Made by a program: the position numbers and the translations under genes. A stretch of 64,000 bases of DNA from Facklamia lactis (GTDB taxonomy: Bacteria; Bacillota; Bacilli; Lactobacillales; Aerococcaceae). Of this stretch, positions 34,256 to 43,976 are shown one piece after another. The stretch covers positions 124,001 through 188,000 of the forward strand of contig NZ_JACBXQ010000005.1 of NCBI RefSeq assembly GCF_015863205.1, written 5' to 3'. Position 1 is the first letter of the stretch. The number at the start of each line of letters is the position of its first letter. The notes under the pieces are model-generated. The model was not told where the DNA came from and made no database searches. It saw only the letters and a list, made by a program, of their open reading frames with translations.

Positions 34256-36439
34256 TTATATCGTACATGATTCGCAATCATTCGCACCTATCAATTCCTC
34301 ATCTGCCGTAAAAGTTCTAACATAGTACAAGGATTTAATTCCTTTAGCATACGCATAATTTCTCAATCGGTTAAGATCACGAGTGGTCATCTTAGTCGTT
34401 CCTCCTTGCTTCCACTCATAAAGACCGGTTGGTAGATCCGACTTCATAAAGAGAGTCAGTGACATCCCTTGATCCACGTGTCTCTGAGCTTGAGCATACA
34501 CATCAATGATTTGCCGTTGATCCATTTCATAAGCTGAACAGAAATAATTCATGGTTTCATTCGATAAGTAAGGAGTCGGGTAAAAAATAGCACCTACTTG
34601 TCCCTCTTGACGATGCTCAACCTTCTGCACAATTGGATGCAAAGAAGAAGACGTTTCATTAATATAGGAAATGGAGCCGGTGGGGGCTACTGCTAATAAA
34701 TATGCATGATAGAGGCCTCCCGCCTGAATCTCTTGACTTAAAGCCAACCAATCTTCATACCTAGGAATTGCCACCTTGCTAAAAATTTCTTTTACCTTAT
34801 CAGACCGAATCTCTACATCCGCTTGATCTAAGTAATGTTCTTGAATATAGCTTCCATCCGCATAAGCTGAGAATTCAAATCCCTTGAAAGTCGTTCCTTT
34901 TTCAAGGGCAATTTTATTAGACGCTTTAAGTGCATAGAATCTTAAGCAGCGAAAATAAAGATCTGTAAATTCTAAAGATTCCTCTGATCCATATGGAATG
35001 CGATGATAAGCGAGCGCCGTATGGAGCCCCATCGCTCCTAATCCAACTGAATGATAGTCTTGGTTACCTCGCTCAACCGTTGGAACTGAGCGGATCTGAC
35101 TTAAATCTGACACCTGAGTCAGGGCCCGAATGGCTGTTTCAACCGAAGCTTCAAAATCGCTACCTTTCAACATTTCAAGAATATTTGTCGACGCCAGATT
35201 ACAAGAGATATCGGCTCCTACATGCTTATATGAAAGATCTTCATTCAGAATAGAAGGCTCTTGAACTTGGAAAATTTCTGAACAAAGATTCGACATTACC
35301 ACACGGCCTGCGATAGGATTCGCCCGATTTACCGTATCAATATTGATGACATAAGGATAGCCAGATTCTTGCTGGAGTTTTGAAATTTCTTGTTCCAATT
35401 CACGAGCAGCTATTTGATATTTTCGAATATTAGGATTTTCGACCATCTTGTCATATTCAGCCGTGATATCGACATAAGCATAAGGCAAACCATACTCACG
35501 TTCTACATCATAAGGGCTAAACAAATACATTGGCTGGTTCGTTTTTAGCAAATGGTAATACTGGTCTGGAACAATGATACCTAAAGATAAGGTCTTTACT
35601 CTGACCTTTTCATCAGCATTTTCTTTCTTAGTGGATAGAAAAGCATAAATATCTGGATGAAAGACAGATAGATAACAAACTCCCGCTCCTTGTCGAGCCC
35701 CTAATTGATTGGCATAAGAGAAAGCATCTTCAAATAATTTCATCACAGGAACCACTCCTGAAGCGGCATTTTGAATCCCTTTGATAGGAGATCCTGCTTC
35801 TCTCAAATTAGTCAAGTTAATCCCCACACCCCCACCGCGTTTAGAGAGCTGGAGTGCAGAGTTAATGCTTCGTCCAATCGATTCCATATTATCCTGTACA
35901 TCTAATAAGAAGCATGAAACCATTTCTCCTCTGGCTTTTTTTCCAGCATTTAGAAAAGTGGGAGTTGCCATTTGCAGACGATGATGAATATGCTCATCTG
36001 CAATTTTCCATGCTAAATCTGGATCACCTTGTCCGAGATAGAGAGCCATCAAAGCAATCCGATCTTCGTAACGTTCTAAGTAACGCTGCCCATCTCGTGT
36101 CTTTAAGGCATATTGAGTATAAAATTTAAAAGCTCCCATAAAACTCTTAAAGCGAAACTTCTGTTGATAAAGATGTTTAAACAATCGCTGGATAAACTCC
36201 CAATCATAAGCAGAAACAACCTCTTCTTCAATATAATCACACTCAATTAAATAGTTTAGCTTTTCCTCCAAATGATGAAAAAATACCGTATTCGGATTAA
36301 TATGCTCAATAAAATAAGCTCGAACAGCCTCTTGATCCTTTTCTAATGGTATTTGTCCATCAATCGGAATATTCAACTGATTATTCAATTCAAAATATGA
36401 AACAGGTTCTTGGATACTTACTTGCTTAAATTCTGACAT
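34256..36439 (-). CDS. nrdE: Class Ib ribonucleotide reductase alpha subunit
   Basis: Catalytic subunit, 727 residues, lacking the ATP-cone that class Ia enzymes have. Visible: active-site NLCSEIF, GLGAMGLHT, the APTGSISYI loop, and the C-terminal redox pair CESC that receives electrons from NrdH. Reduces ribonucleoside diphosphates without B12. Overlaps nrdI by 22 bases. Confidence 0.95.
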   Translation of the reverse strand: MSEFKQVSIQEPVSYFELNNQLNIPIDGQIPLEKDQEAVRAYFIEHINPNTVFFHHLEEKLNYLIECDYIEEEVVSAYDWEFIQRLFKHLYQQKFRFKSFMGAFKFYTQYALKTRDGQRYLERYEDRIALMALYLGQGDPDLAWKIADEHIHHRLQMATPTFLNAGKKARGEMVSCFLLDVQDNMESIGRSINSALQLSKRGGGVGINLTNLREAGSPIKGIQNAASGVVPVMKLFEDAFSYANQLGARQGAGVCYLSVFHPDIYAFLSTKKENADEKVRVKTLSLGIIVPDQYYHLLKTNQPMYLFSPYDVEREYGLPYAYVDITAEYDKMVENPNIRKYQIAARELEQEISKLQQESGYPYVINIDTVNRANPIAGRVVMSNLCSEIFQVQEPSILNEDLSYKHVGADISCNLASTNILEMLKGSDFEASVETAIRALTQVSDLSQIRSVPTVERGNQDYHSVGLGAMGLHTALAYHRIPYGSEESLEFTDLYFRCLRFYALKASNKIALEKGTTFKGFEFSAYADGSYIQEHYLDQADVEIRSDKVKEIFSKVAIPRYEDWLALSQEIQAGGLYHAYLLAVAPTGSISYINETSSSLHPIVQKVEHRQEGQVGAIFYPTPYLSNETMNYFCSAYEMDQRQIIDVYAQAQRHVDQGMSLTLFMKSDLPTGLYEWKQGGTTKMTTRDLNRLRNYAYAKGIKSLYYVRTFTADEELIGANDCESCTI

Positions 36440-36798
36440 AAATTTTCATGCTCCTTTATCAATTGGTTCACATCATGGGAATTCCCTTGAAATTCAAACA
36501 AATGAAGCAAGGGAAGAGCGAAGTCTTTTGCTAAATTCTTCGCCGTATAACAAAATAAATCCATGAAATTTCGGTTGCCTCCCCCAAATATTCCTTGGCA
36601 ATATCGATAGTTTTGATAAGAAGATAGAAATTCTGACATAATATAGGTCGTCTCAGACGCATAAGTAGGAGCTACCAATATAAAAGCTTCATCTACCTCA
36701 ATAAAGTCATAATTCTCTGGAGTTATTTCACAGTGATCAATTCCAGTTTTAAGTACAAACTCTCGTGTATTACCGATTATAGACTGGTAATAAATCAT
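36418..36798 (-). CDS. nrdI: Flavodoxin-like NrdI
   Basis: Flavoprotein of 126 residues with the NrdI loop GIFGGGNRNF, needed to oxidise the dimanganese centre of NrdF. First gene of the operon, about 50 bases downstream of the riboswitch terminator. Confidence 0.92.
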   Translation of the reverse strand: MIYYQSIIGNTREFVLKTGIDHCEITPENYDFIEVDEAFILVAPTYASETTYIMSEFLSSYQNYRYCQGIFGGGNRNFMDLFCYTAKNLAKDFALPLLHLFEFQGNSHDVNQLIKEHENLCQNLSK

Positions 36799-36849
36799 TT
36801 TTCACATTCCTTTTAACTTTTTTTTTGATTCGCAATATATTTCATTCAA

Positions 36850-36893
36850 TAAAAAAATCCCTAAAAAGGCATGGTCTGCCCCTTTAGGGATCT
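36850..36893 (-). terminator. Riboswitch expression-platform terminator
   Basis: ATCCCTAAA..GGGCA pairs with TGCC..TTTAGGGAT and is followed by TTTTTTTATT on the minus strand, between the cobalamin aptamer and nrdI. Confidence 0.85.
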
Positions 36894-37045
36894 TAATATT
36901 TTGCCTCGAAATATTAATAGCATCTCAACCTGTAACAAAAGATCTGACTTAGCCTGAAGGCTTCACAGTGGCGGGACCGTTCCAGATTTACACTGGATTC
37001 CATTGTTAAAGGTCGTATGAAATTGTCTTGAGCGAATTCATAAAT
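36894..37045 (-). ncRNA. Cobalamin riboswitch controlling nrdIEFH
   Basis: The minus strand contains the diagnostic cobalamin aptamer core: CCAGTGTAAATCTGG, then ACGGTCCCGCCACTGTGA, then GCCTTCAGGC, and a B12-box-like TAAGTCAGA followed downstream by CAGGTTGAG. A TTAATATTT/AAATATTAA hairpin (36894-36918) lies between aptamer and terminator. With the terminator next to it, the simplest mechanism is that cobalamin binding ends transcription before nrdI. Exact aptamer limits are approximate. Confidence 0.9.
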
Positions 37046-37082
37046 AGTCTAGCAGAGTTGATCCTTAGAAGCAAGAAGTTCA

Positions 37083-37128
37083 GCACAACATTTTGTGTCA
37101 AACCCAAACAAACCCCTATATATAGTGT
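37083..37128 (-). promoter_or_regulatory. Paired NrdR-like boxes upstream of the riboswitch
   Basis: ACACTATATATAGGGG (37128-37113) and ACACAAAATGTTGTGC (37098-37083) begin 30 bases apart, close to the three-turn spacing of NrdR box pairs (consensus ACACWATATATWGTGT). TATATA in the first could be the -10. The boxes start directly at the stop codon of the tautomerase gene. Confidence 0.6.
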
Positions 37129-37314
37129 TTAGTTTTCTTTTTTAAACAGGTCGCCTGGATAAAAATTTTCAGGAGCCATCTCTTCATAAATTACCCTAAC
37201 ATTCTCAGCCGGTGCAAAATTTTGTTGTTCCATGGCTTCTACTATCGCTTGAGCTAACTCTTGCTTCTGTTCCGCAGTGCGTCCTTCTTTTAATTGAATT
37301 CTGACAAATGGCAT
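37129..37314 (-). CDS. 4-oxalocrotonate tautomerase family protein
   Basis: 61 residues starting MPFVRIQLKEGRTAEQK: Pro immediately after the initiator Met is the catalytic base of this family, and the length is the family standard. Twelve bases downstream of the hydratase, so one transcript. Such pairs belong to meta-cleavage pathways, but no dioxygenase or aldolase is nearby. Confidence 0.85.
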   Translation of the reverse strand: MPFVRIQLKEGRTAEQKQELAQAIVEAMEQQNFAPAENVRVIYEEMAPENFYPGDLFKKEN

Positions 37315-37325
37315 AATCGTCCTCC

Positions 37326-38105
37326 TTATCGAACTGTAATCTCTAAGTTTTGTAAATGATCATATTCTACCCTAATCTTATCACCTGGCTGAATCAATGG
37401 AGCAGCCGTAATCCCACCTGTCATAATCGGTTGTCCTGCTTTCACTTCTTCTCCATACTGGTTTAAATGTTTGGCTAAGGCCACTATTGCTTCTGCCGGA
37501 TGACCTAAGACAGCTGATCCATCACCTTCAGCATAAATCTCATCATTTACATATAATTTAACTGTCTCTTTTGATAAGTCAAAGGCTTTGGGATCCGTTT
37601 TTTCATTGCCAAATACAGCTCCGGCTGCAGACGTATTATCCGCAATCACCGACACCAAATCGAAATCAAAATTTTCATAACGGCTATCAATCACTTCCAC
37701 ACATGAAAATACATAATCAATATTATCCAATACATCTTGAATCGTTAGATCATTGCCTTTTAAATTCTTTTTAAGAACAATCCCAATTTCAGGTTCAACT
37801 TTTGGATGAATATAACGATCAAATTGGATTTCATTCATCGTTTCGATCATGTCTTCAAAAATATAGCCCACAATAGGAGAATCAACTCCCATTTGATCCC
37901 ATTTAGCTTTTGAAGTCAGTCCCATTTTTGGAGCAAGAAGTTTAGCGCCTTCTTTCTTCCATAGGTCTAACAGAACCTCCTGAGCCTTATAAGCGTCCTC
38001 TACCGTATAATCTTTTGCAAGGTCTTTTGTGATTTTGGTGATTTCTTTTCGATTCTTTTGTCCCTCAAACACATAATCAGCCACTGCTTGATAATTTTTC
38101 TCCAT
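37326..38105 (-). CDS. 2-keto-4-pentenoate hydratase / 4-oxalocrotonate decarboxylase family
   Basis: Protein of 259 residues of the MhpD/DmpH-type family, with the metal-binding region PKVEPEIGIVLKK and DNTSAAGAVFG characteristic of 4-oxalocrotonate decarboxylases and vinylpyruvate hydratases, and LGHPAEAIVALAKHL. The two activities cannot be separated by eye. The neighbouring tautomerase favours 4-oxalocrotonate decarboxylase. Confidence 0.85.
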   Translation of the reverse strand: MEKNYQAVADYVFEGQKNRKEITKITKDLAKDYTVEDAYKAQEVLLDLWKKEGAKLLAPKMGLTSKAKWDQMGVDSPIVGYIFEDMIETMNEIQFDRYIHPKVEPEIGIVLKKNLKGNDLTIQDVLDNIDYVFSCVEVIDSRYENFDFDLVSVIADNTSAAGAVFGNEKTDPKAFDLSKETVKLYVNDEIYAEGDGSAVLGHPAEAIVALAKHLNQYGEEVKAGQPIMTGGITAAPLIQPGDKIRVEYDHLQNLEITVR

Positions 38106-38244
38106 GTCTTTCCTCCTAATATGCCTTTACAACGCCATGATAACGCTTTTACCATCCATATAAATCTATTATAGCAAGTAAATTATCTTACACAACTAAT
38201 TAGATTGAGAGGAAAAAACAACCAACATTATACAAATTATAAGA

Positions 38245-38288
38245 AGCTAAAAAGCTTACCCACTCATTGAGGAATAAGCTTTTTAGAA
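38245..38288 (-). terminator. Terminator of the Bce-type operon
   Basis: CTAAAAAGCTTA and its complement around a 15-base loop. Confidence 0.75.
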
Positions 38289-38299
38289 GATTAAAGGCC

Positions 38300-40270
38300 T
38301 TATCTTTCTTCATTGTTCACAATTTGATAGTAGGTACGAGAGGTGATGCTATACATTAAGAAATAGGCAAGCAAGAAAACAACCGCTACTATGACATTAC
38401 TATTAACAAACAAAGCACGATCAAATACTCCTACTAAGGCTAGAATATTAAAGATTAGGCGTGAAGACACCAGTAAATGCAGCAGGGCGATCCCTATTGG
38501 CAGACCAAAGAGCCAGATGATTTGTGATCGAATCGTTCTTTTAATCATGGCGTTTGGCAAGCCTACCTGCTTCATAATCTGATAATTTCGACGATCCTGA
38601 TAACCTTCTGAAATCTGCTTGAAGTAAATCATGAGGAAAACACCTACTAACAAGACAATGGTCACCAGAATTCCCAAGAACAGCGCTCCCCCATTTAATT
38701 CATACATCTCTTTTCGAATGGCCTCTTTACTTGCAATCCCTACTTTGTGTTTCGCAGCAATCTCATCTACCTGATCTTGAACTTCAGCAAATGAACCTTC
38801 AGCTTGAACATTCACACTCCGAGTTAGATCAAAAGGTAAACTCTCCCCTGTTTTAAAATCCGTTGTCGGATAGTGTTCCCAAACCTCTTCTAAAGAAATC
38901 GTAGAAGGAACCACGAATAGAAATTGATCAATAGGAATATTCTTCTCCAAATATTTACTAGGTAATGATTGAACCTTCCGTTCCTGATCTAGAAAAACAA
39001 TGGAAGCATAATCATTGTATTCTTTTTGATTAGAAATCATCCCGATACTATCAGCAGACAACTGAAGATTCTCGCTATAAGCCTTATTATAGTCTTCAAT
39101 TGGCATGACTTTTGCGATCCCCATCATCCCTTGACTTTGAAATTTAGAAACCACATTACCTTCCATTTGAACCGAAGCCCCATAACCAACAAAAGGGGTA
39201 ACTTGCTTAACTTGAACGACTTTTGAAAGGTCCTCTACTATTGGATCTAATTGAGCTTGATCAATTTCGCCAGTCGTGCTAGCCTCAGGGAAGTAAATTT
39301 GATAATCTGCTGGCAAGGCATCATCTGCTGCTAATTCCATCGAGCGATAGGTCGACACCGTCATCCCTAATATCATCAGAATCCCAGCACATAAAATACT
39401 TATCCCCGTTAAACTTACGGCATTGGCTTTCATCCGGTAAAGCATCCCCGACACAGATAAAAAATTTTGGGCTTGATAGAAGTAGTTAGGACGGCGTTTC
39501 AAGCTTCTCAGAACAAAAATACTGAGCGACCCCACTAGAAAGAAACTACCAATCACTACCAATATAACCGCTACAAAGATTGTTCCAATAGAGGAAATAA
39601 ACCCTTCACTCGTTAAAGCTAAATAATAGCCTGTTCCCACTCCGATTAAACCAATTAGTAAGGCTAACCAATTAGAGCGCGGCTCGCTTTCCCCTTTACT
39701 ACTAGACTGAATCAAAGCAACTGGATTTGATATCGATAGTTTTACCGACGCCATAATATGAATCATAAGAAACAGGGTTCCCATTAAGATAAGCACGATT
39801 AAACAAGCCCTAACACTAAATGGATAATCCATGATGCCTGTGCCGGTATTAGCCATCAATCGATTCAAGAAGAGAAACACCAAATGACCAAACAGGTAGC
39901 CTCCCGGTAACCCAATTACCATCACAATAAGGTATTCTATTAACAATTTAATCCGATCCATCGCTCTTAAGTGTTTTTTCTCCATCCCTAACACACTATA
40001 TAATCCGATTTCTTTGTATTGGTGTTTGGCAATGAAGAGACCCGCATAGGTCACAAAAATGAAAGTAAACAAGCCACTTATCGCTACAGCCATCGTGATG
40101 ATCATCGGTAACACTTCATGACGATTTTGTACATAATCATTGTCCAATAAGGAAATCATAATATAAAGAAGGCCCGTTAAAATAGAGGTAGCCAATACAA
40201 AGGGAACGGTCGTTTTTTTATGAGCTAAAAGACTCTGTTTACTTAATTTCCATAAAATAGATCCCTGCAT
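38300..40270 (-). CDS. BceB-type ABC transporter permease
   Basis: Membrane subunit of 656 residues: four N-terminal helices, two more near 200-310, a large extracellular domain of about 200 residues (330-530) and the last helices in the FtsX-like C-terminal part. This ten-helix plan with a big external loop is typical of BceB, which frees the lipid II cycle from bacitracin-like peptides. Two bases separate it from the ATPase gene. Confidence 0.9.
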   Translation of the reverse strand: MQGSILWKLSKQSLLAHKKTTVPFVLATSILTGLLYIMISLLDNDYVQNRHEVLPMIITMAVAISGLFTFIFVTYAGLFIAKHQYKEIGLYSVLGMEKKHLRAMDRIKLLIEYLIVMVIGLPGGYLFGHLVFLFLNRLMANTGTGIMDYPFSVRACLIVLILMGTLFLMIHIMASVKLSISNPVALIQSSSKGESEPRSNWLALLIGLIGVGTGYYLALTSEGFISSIGTIFVAVILVVIGSFFLVGSLSIFVLRSLKRRPNYFYQAQNFLSVSGMLYRMKANAVSLTGISILCAGILMILGMTVSTYRSMELAADDALPADYQIYFPEASTTGEIDQAQLDPIVEDLSKVVQVKQVTPFVGYGASVQMEGNVVSKFQSQGMMGIAKVMPIEDYNKAYSENLQLSADSIGMISNQKEYNDYASIVFLDQERKVQSLPSKYLEKNIPIDQFLFVVPSTISLEEVWEHYPTTDFKTGESLPFDLTRSVNVQAEGSFAEVQDQVDEIAAKHKVGIASKEAIRKEMYELNGGALFLGILVTIVLLVGVFLMIYFKQISEGYQDRRNYQIMKQVGLPNAMIKRTIRSQIIWLFGLPIGIALLHLLVSSRLIFNILALVGVFDRALFVNSNVIVAVVFLLAYFLMYSITSRTYYQIVNNEER

Positions 40271-40272
40271 CG

Positions 40273-41022
40273 CTATTCACCCCTTTTACTCAAGACAGAG
40301 AGTGAATCTGAAATTCTTTGCTGAAATTCTTGCAGATCATCATTTCCTCGATAAATTTCATGATAAACAATGCCATCTTTTATGAAGAGGACTCGACTTG
40401 CGTAAGCAGCAGCCTTTATCGAGTGAGTCACCATCAAGATCGTTTGCCGATTCTGATTGATTTTCTGAAACAATTCCATAATCATTTCCGATGATTTAGA
40501 ATCTAAGGCGCCTGTTGGTTCGTCAGCCAAGAGAATATCGGGTTGTGTCACAATCGCTCTTCCGATCGCTACCCTTTGACATTGCCCCCCAGAAATTTGA
40601 TACGGAAATTTATCTAACAAATCCTGGATTCCTAGAAGAGGTGCGATTTGTTCCACTTCCTCTTGCATAATATCAGCTTTCATATTGGATAAAACCATAG
40701 GTAAGAGAATATTATCACGATTTGATAAAGTATCTAAAACATTAAAATCCTGAAAAACAAATCCTAAGCGTTCCCGCCGAAATTTAGCCACTTCACTTTC
40801 TGATAAGCGACTCGTATTGGTTCCATTAATTAAAACTTGCCCTTCACTTGGCGAATCAAGCGTCGCAATAATATTTAGCAAGGTTGATTTACCTGAGCCC
40901 GATTCTCCCATAATCGCCACAAATTCTCCTGTATTCACACCTAAATTAATATCCCTCAAAGCAAGCGTTTGATTGTCCTTATTTCCATAGACTTTTTTGA
41001 CATTTTGAACTTCTAATAACAT
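40273..41022 (-). CDS. BceA-type ABC transporter ATPase
   Basis: 249 residues with Walker A GESGSGKST, Q-loop FQDFNVLDTL, signature ISGGQCQRVAIGRA, Walker B ILLADEPTGALD and switch His in MVTHSIKAAAYAS. Belongs to the MacB/BceA group. A BceR-like operator lies about 90 bases upstream. Confidence 0.92.
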   Translation of the reverse strand: MLLEVQNVKKVYGNKDNQTLALRDINLGVNTGEFVAIMGESGSGKSTLLNIIATLDSPSEGQVLINGTNTSRLSESEVAKFRRERLGFVFQDFNVLDTLSNRDNILLPMVLSNMKADIMQEEVEQIAPLLGIQDLLDKFPYQISGGQCQRVAIGRAIVTQPDILLADEPTGALDSKSSEMIMELFQKINQNRQTILMVTHSIKAAAYASRVLFIKDGIVYHEIYRGNDDLQEFQQRISDSLSVLSKRGE

Positions 41023-41110
41023 TTCAACGCCTCATTTCATAGTTTTTTTATTGATGTCTTTATTCTATAAATAAGACGCTTGCCTTGCCTTCATCTAATC
41101 TAACAACAAG

Positions 41111-41126
41111 CTTACAATTCTGTAAG
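41111..41126. promoter_or_regulatory. BceR-like operator before the ABC genes
   Basis: CTTACAATTCTGTAAG contains TTACA-N4-TGTAA, matching the binding pattern TNACA-N4-TGTNA known for BceR regulators. It abuts the end of the sensor kinase gene and precedes the ATPase gene. Confidence 0.75.
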
Positions 41127-42005
41127 TTAGTCAGCTAACTTAAACGAAATTGTAAATTTACTTCCATGACCATACTGAGATTCGACCGATACTTTTTGAT
41201 CCAAACGTTGTGCAATGCTTTTTACAATAAAAAGACCCAAGCCACTCGACTTCTCATTTAACTTTCCATTAAAACCAGCATAGCCTTTATCAAAAATTTT
41301 AGGTAAATCCTCATGGCTAATCCCCGGTCCTTGATCTTCAATCGTCAAATAATGATCTTTAAAATAAATCGAAATCCTTTTCCCCTCACTGTATTTCAAA
41401 GCATTATTTAAGACTTGTTCTACCATTAACTGCGACCAGTTGGCATCCGTAATAACCTCTACCCTAATAGGTTGATAGTCTAACTTTGTCTTGGTCTGAA
41501 TAAAGACAGGCGAATATTTTTTCAATAGGGGTTTGATCAAATCATCCATCTTGACTTTGGTAATGAGCATATCTGGATCAGGATGGGTCAACTTTAAATA
41601 GCTCATCGCCAAATGACTATAGTTTTCAATATCTAATAAAAGAGAAGTGAGTGTCTGGTTTTTACTATTAGCGAGTAATAATTTGGCTGCCGTAATAGGA
41701 GTTTTCATTTGGTGAATCCATAGAATAAAGTAGGATTCCATTTCTTTCATATTTGAACTGCGCTGTTCTTTTAAGCTTTTTATCTCATCTTTAAGCCATT
41801 GATTTTCTTCTTCTAGATTGATTTTCTTTTTATAATGCGTCCATTCCAGAATTAAAGCTATCATCAAAATAAAAAGAATTAATAAACTTCCAAGCAACAA
41901 ACCATACAAGGGCAATTGCATTAGGAAAAAAATCAACGTAAACACTAACAAGGCCCAGCCCACCATTGTAAATACTAATGTCTGCTTCTTCAAAAAATCA
42001 ATCAT
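41127..42005 (-). CDS. BceS-type intramembrane-sensing histidine kinase
   Basis: 292 residues: two close helices in the first 55 residues with almost no external loop, a short linker, phosphorylated His98 in WIHQMKTPI and an ATPase domain with NALKYS, DQGPGI and GLGLF boxes. Such kinases do not sense peptides directly but read the flux of the BceAB transporter. Overlaps the regulator by four bases. Confidence 0.92.
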   Translation of the reverse strand: MIDFLKKQTLVFTMVGWALLVFTLIFFLMQLPLYGLLLGSLLILFILMIALILEWTHYKKKINLEEENQWLKDEIKSLKEQRSSNMKEMESYFILWIHQMKTPITAAKLLLANSKNQTLTSLLLDIENYSHLAMSYLKLTHPDPDMLITKVKMDDLIKPLLKKYSPVFIQTKTKLDYQPIRVEVITDANWSQLMVEQVLNNALKYSEGKRISIYFKDHYLTIEDQGPGISHEDLPKIFDKGYAGFNGKLNEKSSGLGLFIVKSIAQRLDQKVSVESQYGHGSKFTISFKLAD

Positions 42006-42694
42006 CTTTCTCCCTCAACTAATCGATAGCCTACATTCTTCTTCGTCTCTAAGAACCCTTCCAAACCAATTTCCCGCATTTTCTTACGAAGACGAGAAAT
42101 ATTAACCGATAAAGTATTCTCATCGATATAATGATCTCCTTGCCAACAGGCTTCGATCAATTCATCTCGGCTAACAAATTGATTAGGATGACTAAATAAA
42201 GAATGTAAAATAAGCATTTCTGTTTGTGTCAATTCTACCGTACCTTCTGGATTGCTGAGTGTTGCCTGACGTAAATCTAATTTATTAGCATCGATTGAAA
42301 AAACTTCACTCACTTGGTTAGCAAAATCATAAGTACGACGCAGAACAGCTTGAATTTTAGCAATCAGCACCGGAATATCAAAGGGTTTCTGCACAAAATC
42401 GTCTCCTCCCATCTGCATGGCCATAATCTGATCGAGATTATCAGTTCGCGAACTGATAAAAAGAATCGGTACTTGAGACTCCTTACGAATTTCTTGACAC
42501 CAGTGATAACCATTAAAACTTGGTAAATTAATATCTAAAAGAATCAAGTGAGGATCTGATTGATGAAAATCTTGCATAATCTGATAGAAATCTTCCACCA
42601 GCACAATCTCGTACCCCCACATTTCCAATTGCTTTTTTAACTCTTGTCGGATAACTTTATCGTCTTCAATAATCATTATTTTCAAAAGTCCCAC
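42002..42694 (-). CDS. BceR-type OmpR-family response regulator
   Basis: 230 residues: receiver domain with Asp54 (LLDINLPSF) and a winged-helix domain of OmpR type (CWQGDHYIDENTLSVNISRLRKK). First gene of the regulator pair. The likely target is the dyad at 41111-41126. Confidence 0.92.
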   Translation of the reverse strand: MGLLKIMIIEDDKVIRQELKKQLEMWGYEIVLVEDFYQIMQDFHQSDPHLILLDINLPSFNGYHWCQEIRKESQVPILFISSRTDNLDQIMAMQMGGDDFVQKPFDIPVLIAKIQAVLRRTYDFANQVSEVFSIDANKLDLRQATLSNPEGTVELTQTEMLILHSLFSHPNQFVSRDELIEACWQGDHYIDENTLSVNISRLRKKMREIGLEGFLETKKNVGYRLVEGER

Positions 42695-42746
42695 CTCCTA
42701 ATTAAAGCTATTATACTAGAAAGTAAAGGCTTCCACATCAACTAAA

Positions 42747-43976
42747 TTAAACACTCATTCTTATTTTTTTCATAAGCGGTTTAATCAAGATACTTAAGAG
42801 AATCGTTATAATACCGACGATTAAAACGAGTATATATAGCGATTGAGCATTAATGGTTTCAGCTAACCAGCCATAAAGGGACTGTCCAACTGGCGTCATT
42901 AACATTGAAAGAAAGAAGACAAAGGACATCACCCTCCCGATCAACTCAGGCTGACTTTTAACCTGTACATAACTCATTAAATGAACTGAAATCATTGAGA
43001 ACATAATTAAAGTTAAACTAATAGCCCCATTCATTATCCAGAAACTATTGGTGGGACTCAGTCTCTGCATGAGCGCATAAGAAACAACCATCATACAAAT
43101 ACCTGACAAGAAAAGTAAGAACCAGAGATTTTTTCTTGCCAATTTCTTAGACCAAGCTCCATAAATGATCGCTCCTAACAGACTTCCCAAACCAAAGTTT
43201 ATATTTAATATACTATATTCTATATTCCCGACCCCTAAATAGACTCTAGCAATATAAGGAATCAAGGTTTGGATCATCGACCCTATCAATAAATTTAACA
43301 CAGTCGCACACAGTGTAACCTGCAAAATAATTTTTTTGGCTGAAAGATAGTTAGCAGCTTCCTTCAAATCATTTCTATCCATTTGAATCACTGAAGATTG
43401 CTGCTGTTTAACATTTTCTGATTCAATTTTAAGCAGGGCTTCACAGCTCAACGCAAAAACAAATAACGTACAACAAATGAATAAGTTAATCTTCATTGTA
43501 AACACGCCATAAAAACTCCCCCCCATAACTGGTGCTAAGATAATACCGAGATGACCAATTGCCGAAATCATACTATTAACTTTAATTAATGAATCTCCTT
43601 GTGCTAATTTAGGTAGAACCGCTTGAACCACCGGCGTTTCAAATGCTGAAAGCATTCCAAGAACAAAAATAATCAAAAACAAACCACCATAATGAGTTGA
43701 GATATCCATAAAAAATATCAATACTATCGTCAAGAATAAATAACATGTGTCTAGTAGCAGCATTGATTTTTTCTGATTAAACCGATCCGCTAGCACTCCA
43801 CCAAAAGGCAAAGCTAATAATCGCCCTAATGAGATCACAGCCATTGACGTCCCAAAACTTGTAGCAGAGTGACTGTGATCTAATATATACAAAAGAATTA
43901 AAAATTGTCCCAAAGAGGAACCAATCACCGAAAAAAATTGACTAGCCACTAAAAGTAAAGTTGATATATTTTTCAT
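42747..43976 (-). CDS. MFS transporter
   Basis: Drug-type major facilitator of about 409 residues with 12 helices and the inter-helix motif between helices 2 and 3 (GGVLADRFNQKKSM). I use the ATG at 43976 because the first ATG (43988) overlaps the GGAGG ribosome site itself. Transcribed in the same direction as the TetR gene upstream, with two copies of the TetR operator in the spacer. Confidence 0.88.
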   Translation of the reverse strand: MKNISTLLLVASQFFSVIGSSLGQFLILLYILDHSHSATSFGTSMAVISLGRLLALPFGGVLADRFNQKKSMLLLDTCYLFLTIVLIFFMDISTHYGGLFLIIFVLGMLSAFETPVVQAVLPKLAQGDSLIKVNSMISAIGHLGIILAPVMGGSFYGVFTMKINLFICCTLFVFALSCEALLKIESENVKQQQSSVIQMDRNDLKEAANYLSAKKIILQVTLCATVLNLLIGSMIQTLIPYIARVYLGVGNIEYSILNINFGLGSLLGAIIYGAWSKKLARKNLWFLLFLSGICMMVVSYALMQRLSPTNSFWIMNGAISLTLIMFSMISVHLMSYVQVKSQPELIGRVMSFVFFLSMLMTPVGQSLYGWLAETINAQSLYILVLIVGIITILLSILIKPLMKKIRMSV

